Assembly: GCA_041166025.1 (NCBI GenBank) | Contig: JBEAMJ010000010.1 | Coordinates: 1-64,000 of the forward strand | Reading direction: 5' to 3' | Origin: UBA7672 sp041166025 | GTDB lineage: Bacteria; Pseudomonadota; Alphaproteobacteria; Caulobacterales; Hyphomonadaceae | Length of the DNA stretch: 64,000 bases | Part shown: positions 8,363-16,438 of the stretch, piece by piece | Numbering within the stretch: the stretch's first letter is position 1 | Layout of the letters: the number at the start of each line of letters is the position of its first letter | Notes under the pieces: model-generated | Database searches by the model: none | Told to the model about the DNA's origin: nothing | What the model saw: the letters and a program-made list of their open reading frames with translations, nothing else | Made by a program: the position numbers and the translations under genes

Positions 8363-9721
8363 CTATTCAGCAGGGGGCTCATGCGCCCGCATCCGACGCA
8401 GCCGCGGCTCGTCCACCTTCCACACGGTCACCGTCAGCGCCGCCGCCATCGCCGCCAGCGTCGCCCAGAACGCGGCTTCATAGCCGGACAGCAAGACGAG
8501 CGCAGCGCCTAAGAGCGGCGCAAGCGCGCCCGCCGCGCCCTCCGCCGTGTTGGACAGCGCCATTCGCATCGGTACGTCGTGCGGATGGCCGTATTCTAGC
8601 ACGATGTTTGACGTCGACATGTTGAAGCCCGACTGCCCCGCACCGATCAGGAAAAAAGAGAGCGCGAGCGTGACGATGTCGTGCGACAGCATCAGGCCTG
8701 CGACGCCAGCCATGTTGATCGCCGTGGAGATGACCAGCGTGGAGCGGAAGCCCTGCCTATCGGCAAGATACCCCCAGACCAGATTGCTGACCGTGTCCGC
8801 GCCCATGTAGGCCAGCGACAAGATGGCCAGCACGGCCCCGAATTGCTCCGGCTGCGTCTCCGCCGTCACGCCGAGCGCGAATGCGCCGTAGAGTATGAAA
8901 AATGGCTGACCAATGCGCGAGCCCATCACCAGCGTGCGCGCCACCATGAACCACGCGAAGCCCTTGTCGTCGCGCAGCAGGCTCGGCACATCTTTCACGC
9001 GCTCGCGCAGCGTCTTGCGCTCGCGCACGGTCGGCGGCTCGGGCTCACGCATCAGCATCTGGAGGGCCGTGAGTCCGAGACTAGTGAGCACGAACGCGAC
9101 AAAGAAAGTGGTGGCGTAGCCATTCCCCCACACATGATTGGCCACTAGCCACGTCCCCGCGAAGTAGGACAGCAGCGCCGCGATCAGCCCGCCGGTGAGA
9201 TTGCGCCAGGCCTGCAGGCGCCCGCGCAGCCGGATCGGGATCACCTTCGCCAGCAGGAGTTGAAATGCGACGCGCTGCGGTCCCTGGAAGAAGCCCAGCA
9301 GGAACAGGAACAGGAGCGCGAAGGCGAGCGCCGGCGGACCCATCAGGAACCAGCCGGAAATGGCGAGCCCGAGGATCTGCACCCGCATCAGCAAGCCCAG
9401 TGTGACTGACACGGGCAGGATGCGCTTGCGATGCTCGATATGGGAGGCTCCGATGATCGGCGAGACGATCATGCCGAGCTGCTGTAGACTCGTGCCGATG
9501 CCGACCCAGAAATCCGAGCCCGATATCGAATGGATGTAGGCGGGCACGAAGGTCGGCGTGTTGACAAGCCGGAAGCCCGTCATGCCCAACATGCCGTGCA
9601 CATAATGCCCGGCATAGTTGCGCCTGAGATTATCCTCGACGAACTGGTCATAGGCCGCATCGGCCTCCACCACCGCCGACGTTCCGCGCGCCCCCGGCTC
9701 CCTCTGCGGTATGTCGTCCAA
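8363..9721 (-). CDS. MFS transporter
   Basis: A 452-residue multi-pass membrane protein with roughly 12 hydrophobic segments and the major-facilitator loop GYLADRQGFR between helices. Another charged loop, IPIRLRGRLQAWRNL, fits an inner-membrane MFS carrier. The substrate cannot be told. The most upstream start is a TTG at 9721, preceded by AAGGGG eight bases away. No ATG lies near the N-terminus, so the start is uncertain. It diverges from the PQQ-type dehydrogenase gene across a 143-bp gap with a central palindrome, which may co-regulate both. Confidence 0.85.
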   Translation of the reverse strand: MDDIPQREPGARGTSAVVEADAAYDQFVEDNLRRNYAGHYVHGMLGMTGFRLVNTPTFVPAYIHSISGSDFWVGIGTSLQQLGMIVSPIIGASHIEHRKRILPVSVTLGLLMRVQILGLAISGWFLMGPPALAFALLFLFLLGFFQGPQRVAFQLLLAKVIPIRLRGRLQAWRNLTGGLIAALLSYFAGTWLVANHVWGNGYATTFFVAFVLTSLGLTALQMLMREPEPPTVRERKTLRERVKDVPSLLRDDKGFAWFMVARTLVMGSRIGQPFFILYGAFALGVTAETQPEQFGAVLAILSLAYMGADTVSNLVWGYLADRQGFRSTLVISTAINMAGVAGLMLSHDIVTLALSFFLIGAGQSGFNMSTSNIVLEYGHPHDVPMRMALSNTAEGAAGALAPLLGAALVLLSGYEAAFWATLAAMAAALTVTVWKVDEPRLRRMRAHEPPAE

Positions 9722-9784
9722 GGCGACGGCCCCTTCCCGCTACAAGGCCTCGCCGTCCGCGAGCCACAGCGTTCTCATGCTTCT

Positions 9785-9804
9785 AGTCCGGGAATTCTGG
9801 GACT
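9785..9804. promoter_or_regulatory. Palindrome centred between divergent genes
   Basis: AGTCC-nn-GAATTC-nn-GGACT is symmetric at 16 of 20 positions. It lies about 60 bp from both start codons (9721 minus and 9865 plus), almost exactly in the middle of the intergenic gap. TTGAAG at 9804-9809 could serve as -35 of the rightward promoter. It is a candidate shared operator. Confidence 0.45.
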
Positions 9805-9864
9805 TGAAGTGAGGCGCTTTGCAGCGTCTATGAATCCCACAGACTGAAACCGGGACAGAGCCAC

Positions 9865-11118
9865 ATGAAGCGCGTACTGATCTCCTTTGCCGCCATAATC
9901 GCACTGGCGCCTTTTGCACTGGCCCAGGTCTCACCTCCAAAGCCGACGCCCGAGCAGTTGGCGAAGGTCTATGAGGAAGACCAGCTCAGCCTTGAAAAAT
10001 GTGGCATTCCCCGAAATGCGGGCGACGACTACCGCCCGAAACCGCTTTTCCCTGACCAGACCCGCGCCCCGCGCGTGACCTCGACAAACGACTTCATCGT
10101 CGAGGTGATCGCAACGGGCCTTCCTAACGCGTGGGCGCTGGCCTTCCTGCCCTCGGGCGAGATGCTGGTCACTATTCGTGGAGAGGGCCTCCGACTGATC
10201 TCGGCGGATGGCAAGACGGCAAACCCCATCACCGGGACGCCGCCCATCAAGAACGCGATCAGGCTGTTTGGCATGCACGACGTGGTTCTCGATCGTGACT
10301 TCGCGAGCAACCGCACGCTCTATCTCGCCTTCGTAACCACGCCCGAAGGCAAACCCCAAACCGGCTATGTCGTGCGGGCGAGACTTTCCATCGATGGAAC
10401 GGCGCTCGAAGACTACCAGATCCTAAAGGAAGGCGCAGGCATGATCCCGCGCCGCATCGTGCAGGCGCCGGACTCAACCCTCTTCATCCAGACCGCCGAT
10501 ATCATCACGCCTTACGTCAGCGTGCAGGACCTCTCGAAGACACACGGCAAAGTGCTGCGCCTGAATCCAAACGGCACGATCCCGGGCGCCAATCCCTTTG
10601 TGCCGAGCAAGGGCGCGGACCCGTCGGTCTGGGCCTACGGTTTCCGTGACCCTCAAGGCATGACCCTGCACCCAGCCACCGGCGAGCTTTGGCTGATCGA
10701 GAACGAGCCGCGCGGCGGTGACGAGCTCAACATCGTACAGGCCGGCAAGAACTACGGGTTCCCCTTGATCTCTTATGGCCGCGACAATGATGGCAAGCTG
10801 CTTAATGGCGGCCTCACGCAGCAAGCTGGCCTCGAACAGCCCGTCTATTTCTGGACGCCCTCGGTCGCGCTTTCGGGCATGACGATCTATGACGGCGCCG
10901 CCTTCCCCGCCTGGCGCGGCAACGTCTTCGCCGGCGGTCTTTCCGGCATGCAACTTGTTCGCCTCGAGATGAAGGACGGCCGCGTTGTCGGCGAGGAAAA
11001 GCTGCTTCGTGACCGGTGCAAACGCATCCGTGATGTACGTCAGGGCCCGGATGGTTTGCTCTACGTGCTCACCGACGATGCAAGTGGTGAGATCTGGAAG
11101 ATCTCGCCAAAGAAGTAG
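9865..11118 (+). CDS. PQQ-dependent sugar dehydrogenase-like (GDH-B fold) secreted protein
   Basis: A 417-residue periplasmic beta-propeller of the glucose/sorbosone dehydrogenase family, in which PQQ-dependent members oxidise aldoses. It has an N-terminal signal peptide ending AFALAQ. GLPNAWALAFLPSGEMLVT opens the propeller. The catalytic-type histidine appears in FGMHDVVLDRDF. YGFRDPQGMTLHPATGELWLIENEPRGGDELNIV and KNYGFPLISYG are hallmark segments. Substrate and cofactor use are inferred from family only. It is transcribed divergently from the MFS gene, which suggests a shared sugar or alcohol theme. Confidence 0.85.
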   Translation: MKRVLISFAAIIALAPFALAQVSPPKPTPEQLAKVYEEDQLSLEKCGIPRNAGDDYRPKPLFPDQTRAPRVTSTNDFIVEVIATGLPNAWALAFLPSGEMLVTIRGEGLRLISADGKTANPITGTPPIKNAIRLFGMHDVVLDRDFASNRTLYLAFVTTPEGKPQTGYVVRARLSIDGTALEDYQILKEGAGMIPRRIVQAPDSTLFIQTADIITPYVSVQDLSKTHGKVLRLNPNGTIPGANPFVPSKGADPSVWAYGFRDPQGMTLHPATGELWLIENEPRGGDELNIVQAGKNYGFPLISYGRDNDGKLLNGGLTQQAGLEQPVYFWTPSVALSGMTIYDGAAFPAWRGNVFAGGLSGMQLVRLEMKDGRVVGEEKLLRDRCKRIRDVRQGPDGLLYVLTDDASGEIWKISPKK

Positions 11119-11121
11119 GCG

Positions 11122-11556
11122 CTACGCCACCCCCAGCGCCTTCTGCATTGCCTCCACGACCGCATCAAACGCCAGCATGGTGGAGGTATGGCGTGGAGGA
11201 TAATCGCGCACCGGCTGCAGATGGCGCAGCTCCCAGAACATGCCGGCCGGCGGCTCCGCGCCTTGCTTCAGCATCGCCTGCAAGGCATCACGCGCTGCCT
11301 CGATCTCCGCGAACGAGCGGCCGATGGCATGACGCGTGAGGATCGACGTCGCGGCCTGCCCGAGCGCGCAGGCCTTCGGCTCGACAGCGATGTCGGCAAT
11401 CCGGCCGTCCGCGTCCAGCTTGACATCGACCTCGACAGTGGAGCCGCAGACACGGGAAACCTTCAGCGAGGACCCGTGCGGATTAGCAAGCCGTCCGACA
11501 TGCGGTATCTCCGACGCCAGCTCCAGAACGCGATTGTGGTAGAGATCGCCAAACAT
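11122..11556 (-). CDS. NifU/IscU-like iron-sulfur scaffold protein
   Basis: A 144-residue protein of the NifU N-terminal (IscU/SufU) fold. Two of the usual three cluster-ligand cysteines are present, in VCGSTVEV and KACALGQA. The third position, near the C-terminal helix, reads RHTSTML with threonine in place of cysteine. Such divergent scaffolds are seen in Alphaproteobacteria. The protein may carry or traffic clusters instead of building them. It is the last gene of the cysS-exoD-lipoprotein-CHAD run and ends three bases from the convergent dehydrogenase gene. Confidence 0.8.
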   Translation of the reverse strand: MFGDLYHNRVLELASEIPHVGRLANPHGSSLKVSRVCGSTVEVDVKLDADGRIADIAVEPKACALGQAATSILTRHAIGRSFAEIEAARDALQAMLKQGAEPPAGMFWELRHLQPVRDYPPRHTSTMLAFDAVVEAMQKALGVA

Positions 11557-11587
11557 GGAGGCTATGTCGGCCTTCTTCGCCGCTTGA

Positions 11588-12460
11588 TCAACCCTGCTCC
11601 TGCCCCGCCATCACAGGCGGCGTCAGGTCCTTCATCCAGGCCTTTGGCCTTGCAGAGAACAGCGCAGCACCAGCCGCCTGCGCGCCGGCGACCAGCGACT
11701 TGCGCCGCGCATCCAGCACATCCAAAAAACCGGCGGGGCGTTCACGCCAGCGCTTGACGCCCTCCAGCACTACCTCGATGTCCTGTACCTCGCCGAGAAG
11801 CTCGGCCAAGTCGCGCACCCCGGCGACGCGGCGGTCGAGCGCGTCCGGGAATTGCTGCCGCATTAGCCGAGTCTGGAGATAGTGATACTTGGCCTGTTTG
11901 CGCCATTCGTGAAGGAGTTCGGGTCGGCCGCCGTCGAGCGCTTCCCGCATCGACTCGCGCGCCTGGCGGTAGGTTTCGCCAAGGGCCGTAGCGAGGTCCG
12001 ACCGCTCACCGCGCTCCAGCTGCGGCACAAGCGCGTCGGCGCGCGCATCCAACCCTGCCGTGAAGTTTGCGATCGCTTGGTGAGCATCGACGGCGCCGCG
12101 CTGCTTCTGAAAGCGTTCCTCCAGCCGGCGCGTCACATCGGCCCCGATGCGCGAAACCAAAAAAGGCCGCAACGTTTCAAGCGCTTCAAGCCGCGCGCCG
12201 GCGTCGCGCACGTCGGACAGGAGCCGCGCCTGGTCGCGCCACCACCTGTTGTCGCGATTGAAGCTCTTGCCCCTCATGAGCGGGCGAGCAAGCCGCAGCG
12301 CCGCACGAATTCGCTTGCAGCGTACGCGCGCCTTGTGCGCGAAAGCGGCTTTTTCCTGCTCTGCCTCTGCGCATTCAGCGGATAGCTTTTCCACCTGTTC
12401 ACGGATGATGCGGGTGAGCCCCTCGCCGGGCGCTTCGTGAGGGACCAACACATAGCTCAT
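11588..12460 (-). CDS. CHAD domain protein
   Basis: A 290-residue helical, arginine- and histidine-rich CHAD domain, a polyphosphate-binding fold. The first half carries HKARVRCKRIRAALRLARP and the second half repeats the pattern with LLHEWRKQAKYHYLQTRLM. This is the expected two-fold repeat of basic helices. No CYTH/triphosphatase domain is attached. CHAD proteins localise to polyphosphate granules in several bacteria, so a polyphosphate role is likely but unproven here. It lies between a lipoprotein gene and the NifU-like gene on the same strand. Confidence 0.85.
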   Translation of the reverse strand: MSYVLVPHEAPGEGLTRIIREQVEKLSAECAEAEQEKAAFAHKARVRCKRIRAALRLARPLMRGKSFNRDNRWWRDQARLLSDVRDAGARLEALETLRPFLVSRIGADVTRRLEERFQKQRGAVDAHQAIANFTAGLDARADALVPQLERGERSDLATALGETYRQARESMREALDGGRPELLHEWRKQAKYHYLQTRLMRQQFPDALDRRVAGVRDLAELLGEVQDIEVVLEGVKRWRERPAGFLDVLDARRKSLVAGAQAAGAALFSARPKAWMKDLTPPVMAGQEQG

Positions 12461-12466
12461 CAGTGC

Positions 12467-12910
12467 TCAGTTCCCGCTGTCATTGTAGGTGCGGTTCGGG
12501 TCACGCATGTGCAGGCGAATATAATGGGATTCCGGCCGGGGCTGGTTCGGCCAGAATTTCACGATCCACGAATGCACGTTGTCGTTCACCGAATAGACCC
12601 GCTCGCATTCCAGCAACGGCACAGGCGCACCATCGGGCCTGTTGCCATCGCGGCAGGTGAAGCCATCCGCCTCGAACACCTTCTGCGCCTCGGCCTCCTG
12701 CCCGCCCTGCCAGCGGCCGGAGATGAAGCGCCGGAAATCCTGGTCGACGGCGCCTTCCGCGTCACGGTCCCAGAAGCCGAAATTGGTGCCGGCTGGGCCA
12801 GGCCCCTGGGGCGGGCGCGGCCCCCCCGTGTTGACGATCGTGGACGAGCAGGCCGCCATCACAAGCGCCAGCACGCCAACACCGGCCAGTTTCACCCAAG
12901 CAAGCCTCAT
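12467..12910 (-). CDS. Hypothetical lipoprotein
   Basis: A 147-residue protein starting MRLAWVKLAG, with a signal peptide and lipobox MAAC followed by SS. A Pro/Gly-rich linker leads into a region with FGFWDRDAEGAVD, a CRDG cysteine and an LECERVYSV segment. I do not recognise the family. The internal ATG at 12910 is preferred over an ATG eleven codons upstream because it gives a compact signal peptide. It is seven bases upstream of the CHAD gene, so it is probably co-transcribed. Confidence 0.7.
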   Translation of the reverse strand: MRLAWVKLAGVGVLALVMAACSSTIVNTGGPRPPQGPGPAGTNFGFWDRDAEGAVDQDFRRFISGRWQGGQEAEAQKVFEADGFTCRDGNRPDGAPVPLLECERVYSVNDNVHSWIVKFWPNQPRPESHYIRLHMRDPNRTYNDSGN

Positions 12911-12976
12911 TTGCGTGCCTTTCCCGAACAGCCACCCGAACACATTACGCGAAGCATAGTCCGAGCCTTTACGGCG

Positions 12977-13657
12977 TCAAACCGGCGCCCCGCCGAAAAG
13001 CCTGCCGAACCAGTCGAGCAAGCCTGGCAGCTGCTGAATGAAGAGCAGAGTCACATAGGAAACGGCGACCAGAGCCAGCGCGGAAACCACCAGCCCCACC
13101 AACACCAGGAAGCCGTCGCGCTGCGCCAGCCCCAAGCCCAGCACGGCACAGGCCAGCGCCGGCGGGAAATTCCCGCCTGGTGGCAGGGGCAGGATCAGCA
13201 CCACCGCCATGATCAGGACGATCACGCCGATGAACACGGCGCCGACGCGTCCTGTAACGAACAGCAGGCGCGGCCTCATCACGCGCTCGATCAACGCCAG
13301 CTTTGGCGACAGCCCCTCGAATGCGCCGACCAGCGCCTTCCGGTCAAACTCGCGCTTAGAGAGAATGCCAGGCAACCACAGGTCCTCGCGCCCGATCACC
13401 ATCTGCACCGCGACGATGAGCAGGATGATCCCCACCACGGTCGGCACGCCGGGCGGCATCGGCACGACAGAAGGCAGAGAGAAGAGCAGCACGGCAAGAC
13501 CAAACGATCGCGCATCGAGCGCATCGAGGATCTCGTTGACGGACACCTTGTCGCTCTCGCCGCGCACGGCGCGCAGCAACACCTGCGACGTGGGCTCGCC
13601 TGTTGCGCCGAGATGCGATTTGTCGATGTCCGGAGGCGCGCTCAGATGCGCCTCCAT
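12977..13657 (-). CDS. ExoD-family inner membrane protein
   Basis: A 226-residue membrane protein of the ExoD (exopolysaccharide synthesis, ExoD) family. The signature region SFGLAVLLFSLPSVVPMPPGVPTVVG and the later LPLPPGGNFPPALACAVLGLGLAQRDG are characteristic, with four to five hydrophobic segments. ExoD was named in Rhizobium for effects on exopolysaccharide and alkali tolerance, and its biochemical role is unknown. Its start overlaps the 3' end of cysS by 16 bp, implying coupled expression. Confidence 0.85.
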   Translation of the reverse strand: MEAHLSAPPDIDKSHLGATGEPTSQVLLRAVRGESDKVSVNEILDALDARSFGLAVLLFSLPSVVPMPPGVPTVVGIILLIVAVQMVIGREDLWLPGILSKREFDRKALVGAFEGLSPKLALIERVMRPRLLFVTGRVGAVFIGVIVLIMAVVLILPLPPGGNFPPALACAVLGLGLAQRDGFLVLVGLVVSALALVAVSYVTLLFIQQLPGLLDWFGRLFGGAPV

Positions 13658-15015
13658 GTCGAACCTGCGGCCCCGTCCATGATCTCGATCCCCTCGGCCG
13701 CGAGTTCAGTTCGGATGCGGTCGGCTGCGGCGAAATCCTTCGCCTTGCGAGCCGCCACTCGCGCCGCCACGAGAGCATCGATTCGCGCTGCATCGGAAGC
13801 ATCACCGCGCGCCCAGTCATCGGGGTCCCGTTGCAGCAGGCCTAGCAGCGCACCGGCCGCCAGCATCTCACCCTTAATCCGCGACCATTCAGGCGGCTCA
13901 GCCTTGTTCGCGGCAGTCGCCAATGCCGAAAGTTCGGCCAGAGCCAGCGGCGTGTTGAGATCGTCGCACAGCGCCGCAACAACGCCCGCGGGTGCACCGA
14001 CGCTTTCCGTCACCGCATCCTTCATCCGGCGCATTGCGTTGTAGAGCCGGTCCAGCGTCGCCTTGCTCTGCTCCAGCAACGCCCCGGTGAAATCGAGCGG
14101 TTGGCGGTAGTGGCCGGACATGAGCGCAAGCCGCAACACTTCGCCGTCCCAATCTTTGAGGAGATCGTGCACCAGCTTCACATTGCCGAGCGACTTGGAC
14201 ATCTTCTCTGAGTCCATCGACAGGAAACCATTGTGCAGCCAGTAGCGCGCCATCGGCTTGCCATGCGCGCACTCGCTCTGCGCGATCTCGTTCTCATGGT
14301 GCGGAAAGATCAAGTCGAGCCCACCGGCGTGGATGTCGATCGTCTCGCCGAGCACCGCCTTCGCCATCGCCGAGCACTCGATATGCCAGCCCGGCCTGCC
14401 CTCTCCCCAAGGCGAGGGCCAGCGCGCCTCCGCAGGCTCTCCCGGCTTCGCGGCCTTCCACAGCGCGAAGTCGGCCGGATCGCGCTTGCCCGCATCAACC
14501 TCCACGCGTGCCCCTGCCACCATGTCGTCGCGCGATCGGCCCGATAGCTTGCCGTAGTCCGCCATCGACGGCACGTGAAAGAGAACACCGTCCTCGCCCG
14601 GATAGGCATGGCCCTTATCGACAAGCGTCCCGATGATCTCGACCATGCCCGCAATGTGTTCCGTCGCGTGCGGCCGATGCGTCGGCTCGATCACGCCAAG
14701 CGCGGCCATGTCCTCGCGATAGATGTGCTCGAAATGCGCTGTGATCTCGGCGATCGGCCGGCCGGATTCCGCCGCGGCAGCGATGATCTTGTCGTCAACG
14801 TCGGTGATGTTGGCGGCATAGACCACGTGCTCCGCCCCGTATTTCGCCCGCAGCAGGCGAAACAGCACGTCGAAGGCTACCGGGGGCCGGGCATTGCCGA
14901 TATGGGCGTAGGAATAGACCGTCGGCCCGCAGACATACATTGTCACCCGCTCCGGGTTTTGCGGCGAAAAGACCTGCTTTTCGCGGCTCAGCGTGTTGTG
15001 GAGACGGATGTCCAT
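13642..15015 (-). CDS. cysS: Cysteinyl-tRNA synthetase
   Basis: A class Ia aminoacyl-tRNA synthetase that charges tRNA-Cys. The 457 residues are normal length. The HIGH motif is in YAHIGNARP and the KMSKS loop is EKMSKSLGN. Zinc ligands are visible as the Cys of MYVCGPT, the Cys of WHIECSAMA and the HHENE segment. ATG 15015 (MDIRLHNTL) matches the conserved N-terminus, so 30 extra upstream codons are unlikely to be translated. It is divergent from folE and is the first gene of a minus-strand run to 11122. Confidence 0.97.
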   Translation of the reverse strand: MDIRLHNTLSREKQVFSPQNPERVTMYVCGPTVYSYAHIGNARPPVAFDVLFRLLRAKYGAEHVVYAANITDVDDKIIAAAAESGRPIAEITAHFEHIYREDMAALGVIEPTHRPHATEHIAGMVEIIGTLVDKGHAYPGEDGVLFHVPSMADYGKLSGRSRDDMVAGARVEVDAGKRDPADFALWKAAKPGEPAEARWPSPWGEGRPGWHIECSAMAKAVLGETIDIHAGGLDLIFPHHENEIAQSECAHGKPMARYWLHNGFLSMDSEKMSKSLGNVKLVHDLLKDWDGEVLRLALMSGHYRQPLDFTGALLEQSKATLDRLYNAMRRMKDAVTESVGAPAGVVAALCDDLNTPLALAELSALATAANKAEPPEWSRIKGEMLAAGALLGLLQRDPDDWARGDASDAARIDALVAARVAARKAKDFAAADRIRTELAAEGIEIMDGAAGSTWRRI

Positions 15016-15205
15016 AGACCGGTCTTTTCGTTCCGTTAGGAAGTTTGAATCAGGGTTTCCAGGCGATATCAGTTGGCGTTTCCGCGCGAGGCGCCTATGT
15101 GTCACGCACGCTGGGACCGATCAATCAGGCCCCGCGCGGTTGTATTTTCAAGGGCGTCGTGATGCCCGGGCGTAGTTTTCGCCCCAGTAACGGAAGGACC
15201 CGGCC

Positions 15206-15820
15206 ATGGACGCCGCGATCAAGGGCAAGGCCAAGGCCGGGGGCGAGCCGTTCAACCGCCCGTCTCGCGATGAAGCCGAGGACGCCGTCCGCACGCTTAT
15301 CGCCTGGGCGGGAGATGACCCTAAGCGTGAAGGCTTGATCGACACGCCCGGCCGCGTCGTCGACGCTTACGAGGAATGGTTCAAGGGCTATCGCGAAGAC
15401 CCGCGCGAATACCTCTCCCGCACCTTCGACGACGTGAAGGGCTATGACGATATCGTCATGCTGCGCGACATCGATGTGGAGTCGCACTGCGAACACCACA
15501 TGGCGCCGTTCCTCGGCAAGGCGTTCGTCGCCTACATGCCGCTCGACAATGTGGTGGGCATTTCCAAGATCGCCCGCGTCGTGGAAATCTACTCCAAGCG
15601 TCTTCAGACGCAGGAGACGATGACTTCGCAGATCCTCCATGCCATACAGGACGTGCTGAAGCCCGAAGGCGTCGCAGTGATGATCGACGCCAAGCACGAA
15701 TGCATGACGACGCGCGGCGTGCATCACCCCAACGTCTCGACGATCACAACGCAGTTCTCGGGTGTGTTTCGATCGGACAAGGAACTGCGCGAGCGTTTCC
15801 TGAGGCTCGCGGGGCGGTAG
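15206..15820 (+). CDS. folE: GTP cyclohydrolase I
   Basis: This enzyme opens GTP to 7,8-dihydroneopterin triphosphate, the first step of folate synthesis. The 204-residue length is typical of FolE type IA. The zinc and catalytic motif is SHCEHHMAPF, and the second zinc cysteine lies in KHECMTTRGV. GISKIARVVEIYSKRLQTQE is the conserved core. A good ribosome site, GGAAGGA, precedes ATG 15206. It diverges from cysS across about 190 bp and converges on the DUF2007 gene six bases downstream. Confidence 0.97.
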   Translation: MDAAIKGKAKAGGEPFNRPSRDEAEDAVRTLIAWAGDDPKREGLIDTPGRVVDAYEEWFKGYREDPREYLSRTFDDVKGYDDIVMLRDIDVESHCEHHMAPFLGKAFVAYMPLDNVVGISKIARVVEIYSKRLQTQETMTSQILHAIQDVLKPEGVAVMIDAKHECMTTRGVHHPNVSTITTQFSGVFRSDKELRERFLRLAGR

Positions 15821-15826
15821 GGTTTC

Positions 15827-16381
15827 CTAGTTCCGGAACAGTATGTCGCCGCACTCGATGATATCGCCCAGCGGATCGCCGGGCGTGTGGACGCGATGCC
15901 CCGGATAGTCCAGGCAGTAGTCCAGAAGCACGGCTTCTCGCTCTGGCGCCGAAAGACCGGCCGGGGCCGAGAAGAGCGCTGTCGCGACAGTGGTCGGAGC
16001 GAAATCGACCGGTCGTATTGGATCGCGGGTGTTCAGCCAGAGCGCGTATACCAACAGTCCGGAATACCCGGCGATGATCGCCCATAGCTTCCAGCGATCG
16101 CGCCGACTGACCGGCTCTCCTTCCGGATCGGGTACTGGCTCCGCCGGCGCCTCCGCCAGGAGAGCGGCAACGAAGTCCTGCGCGTGCTGCAGTTTCTCAC
16201 GGGGCACCATGACCTGAAGACCGCCAAGAGCGACAATGTAGTGCCAGTCGAAATAGGCGTGCTGCGAGTTAGCAACGAACGCATCGATGCCCTCCGCGCG
16301 CAAGGCCGAGGCCATCACCTCGGCCTCTTCGCGCATGTAGAGCCGCACGAGGATCGCATAGTCGCGGCGTTCGTCGCTCAA
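15827..16381 (-). CDS. DUF2007-type protein with one membrane segment
   Basis: A 184-residue protein. Its N-terminal 75 residues resemble the DUF2007 putative signal-transducing domain (YMREEAEVMASALRAEGIDAFVANSQHAY, then GGLQVMVPREKLQHAQDFV). A single hydrophobic segment (WAIIAGYSGLLVYALWL) near residues 100-116 places the C-terminal 65 residues across the membrane. That tail is unrecognised and holds cysteines in LDYCLDYPGH and IIECGDIL. Function is unknown. It lies on the minus strand, 57 bp downstream of the DUF2235 gene. Confidence 0.65.
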   Translation of the reverse strand: MSDERRDYAILVRLYMREEAEVMASALRAEGIDAFVANSQHAYFDWHYIVALGGLQVMVPREKLQHAQDFVAALLAEAPAEPVPDPEGEPVSRRDRWKLWAIIAGYSGLLVYALWLNTRDPIRPVDFAPTTVATALFSAPAGLSAPEREAVLLDYCLDYPGHRVHTPGDPLGDIIECGDILFRN

Positions 16382-16438
16382 GCTCCCTCCCGCACACGTT
16401 GAGCTTCGTCCAACCGACCCGCGCGGGCAGGCGCGAGC

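Noticed and set aside
12437..14044. 535-codon plus-strand open frame
   Set aside because: It runs antisense to the lipoprotein, exoD-like and cysS genes, and its low-complexity His/Gln/Arg composition is a codon-bias artefact.
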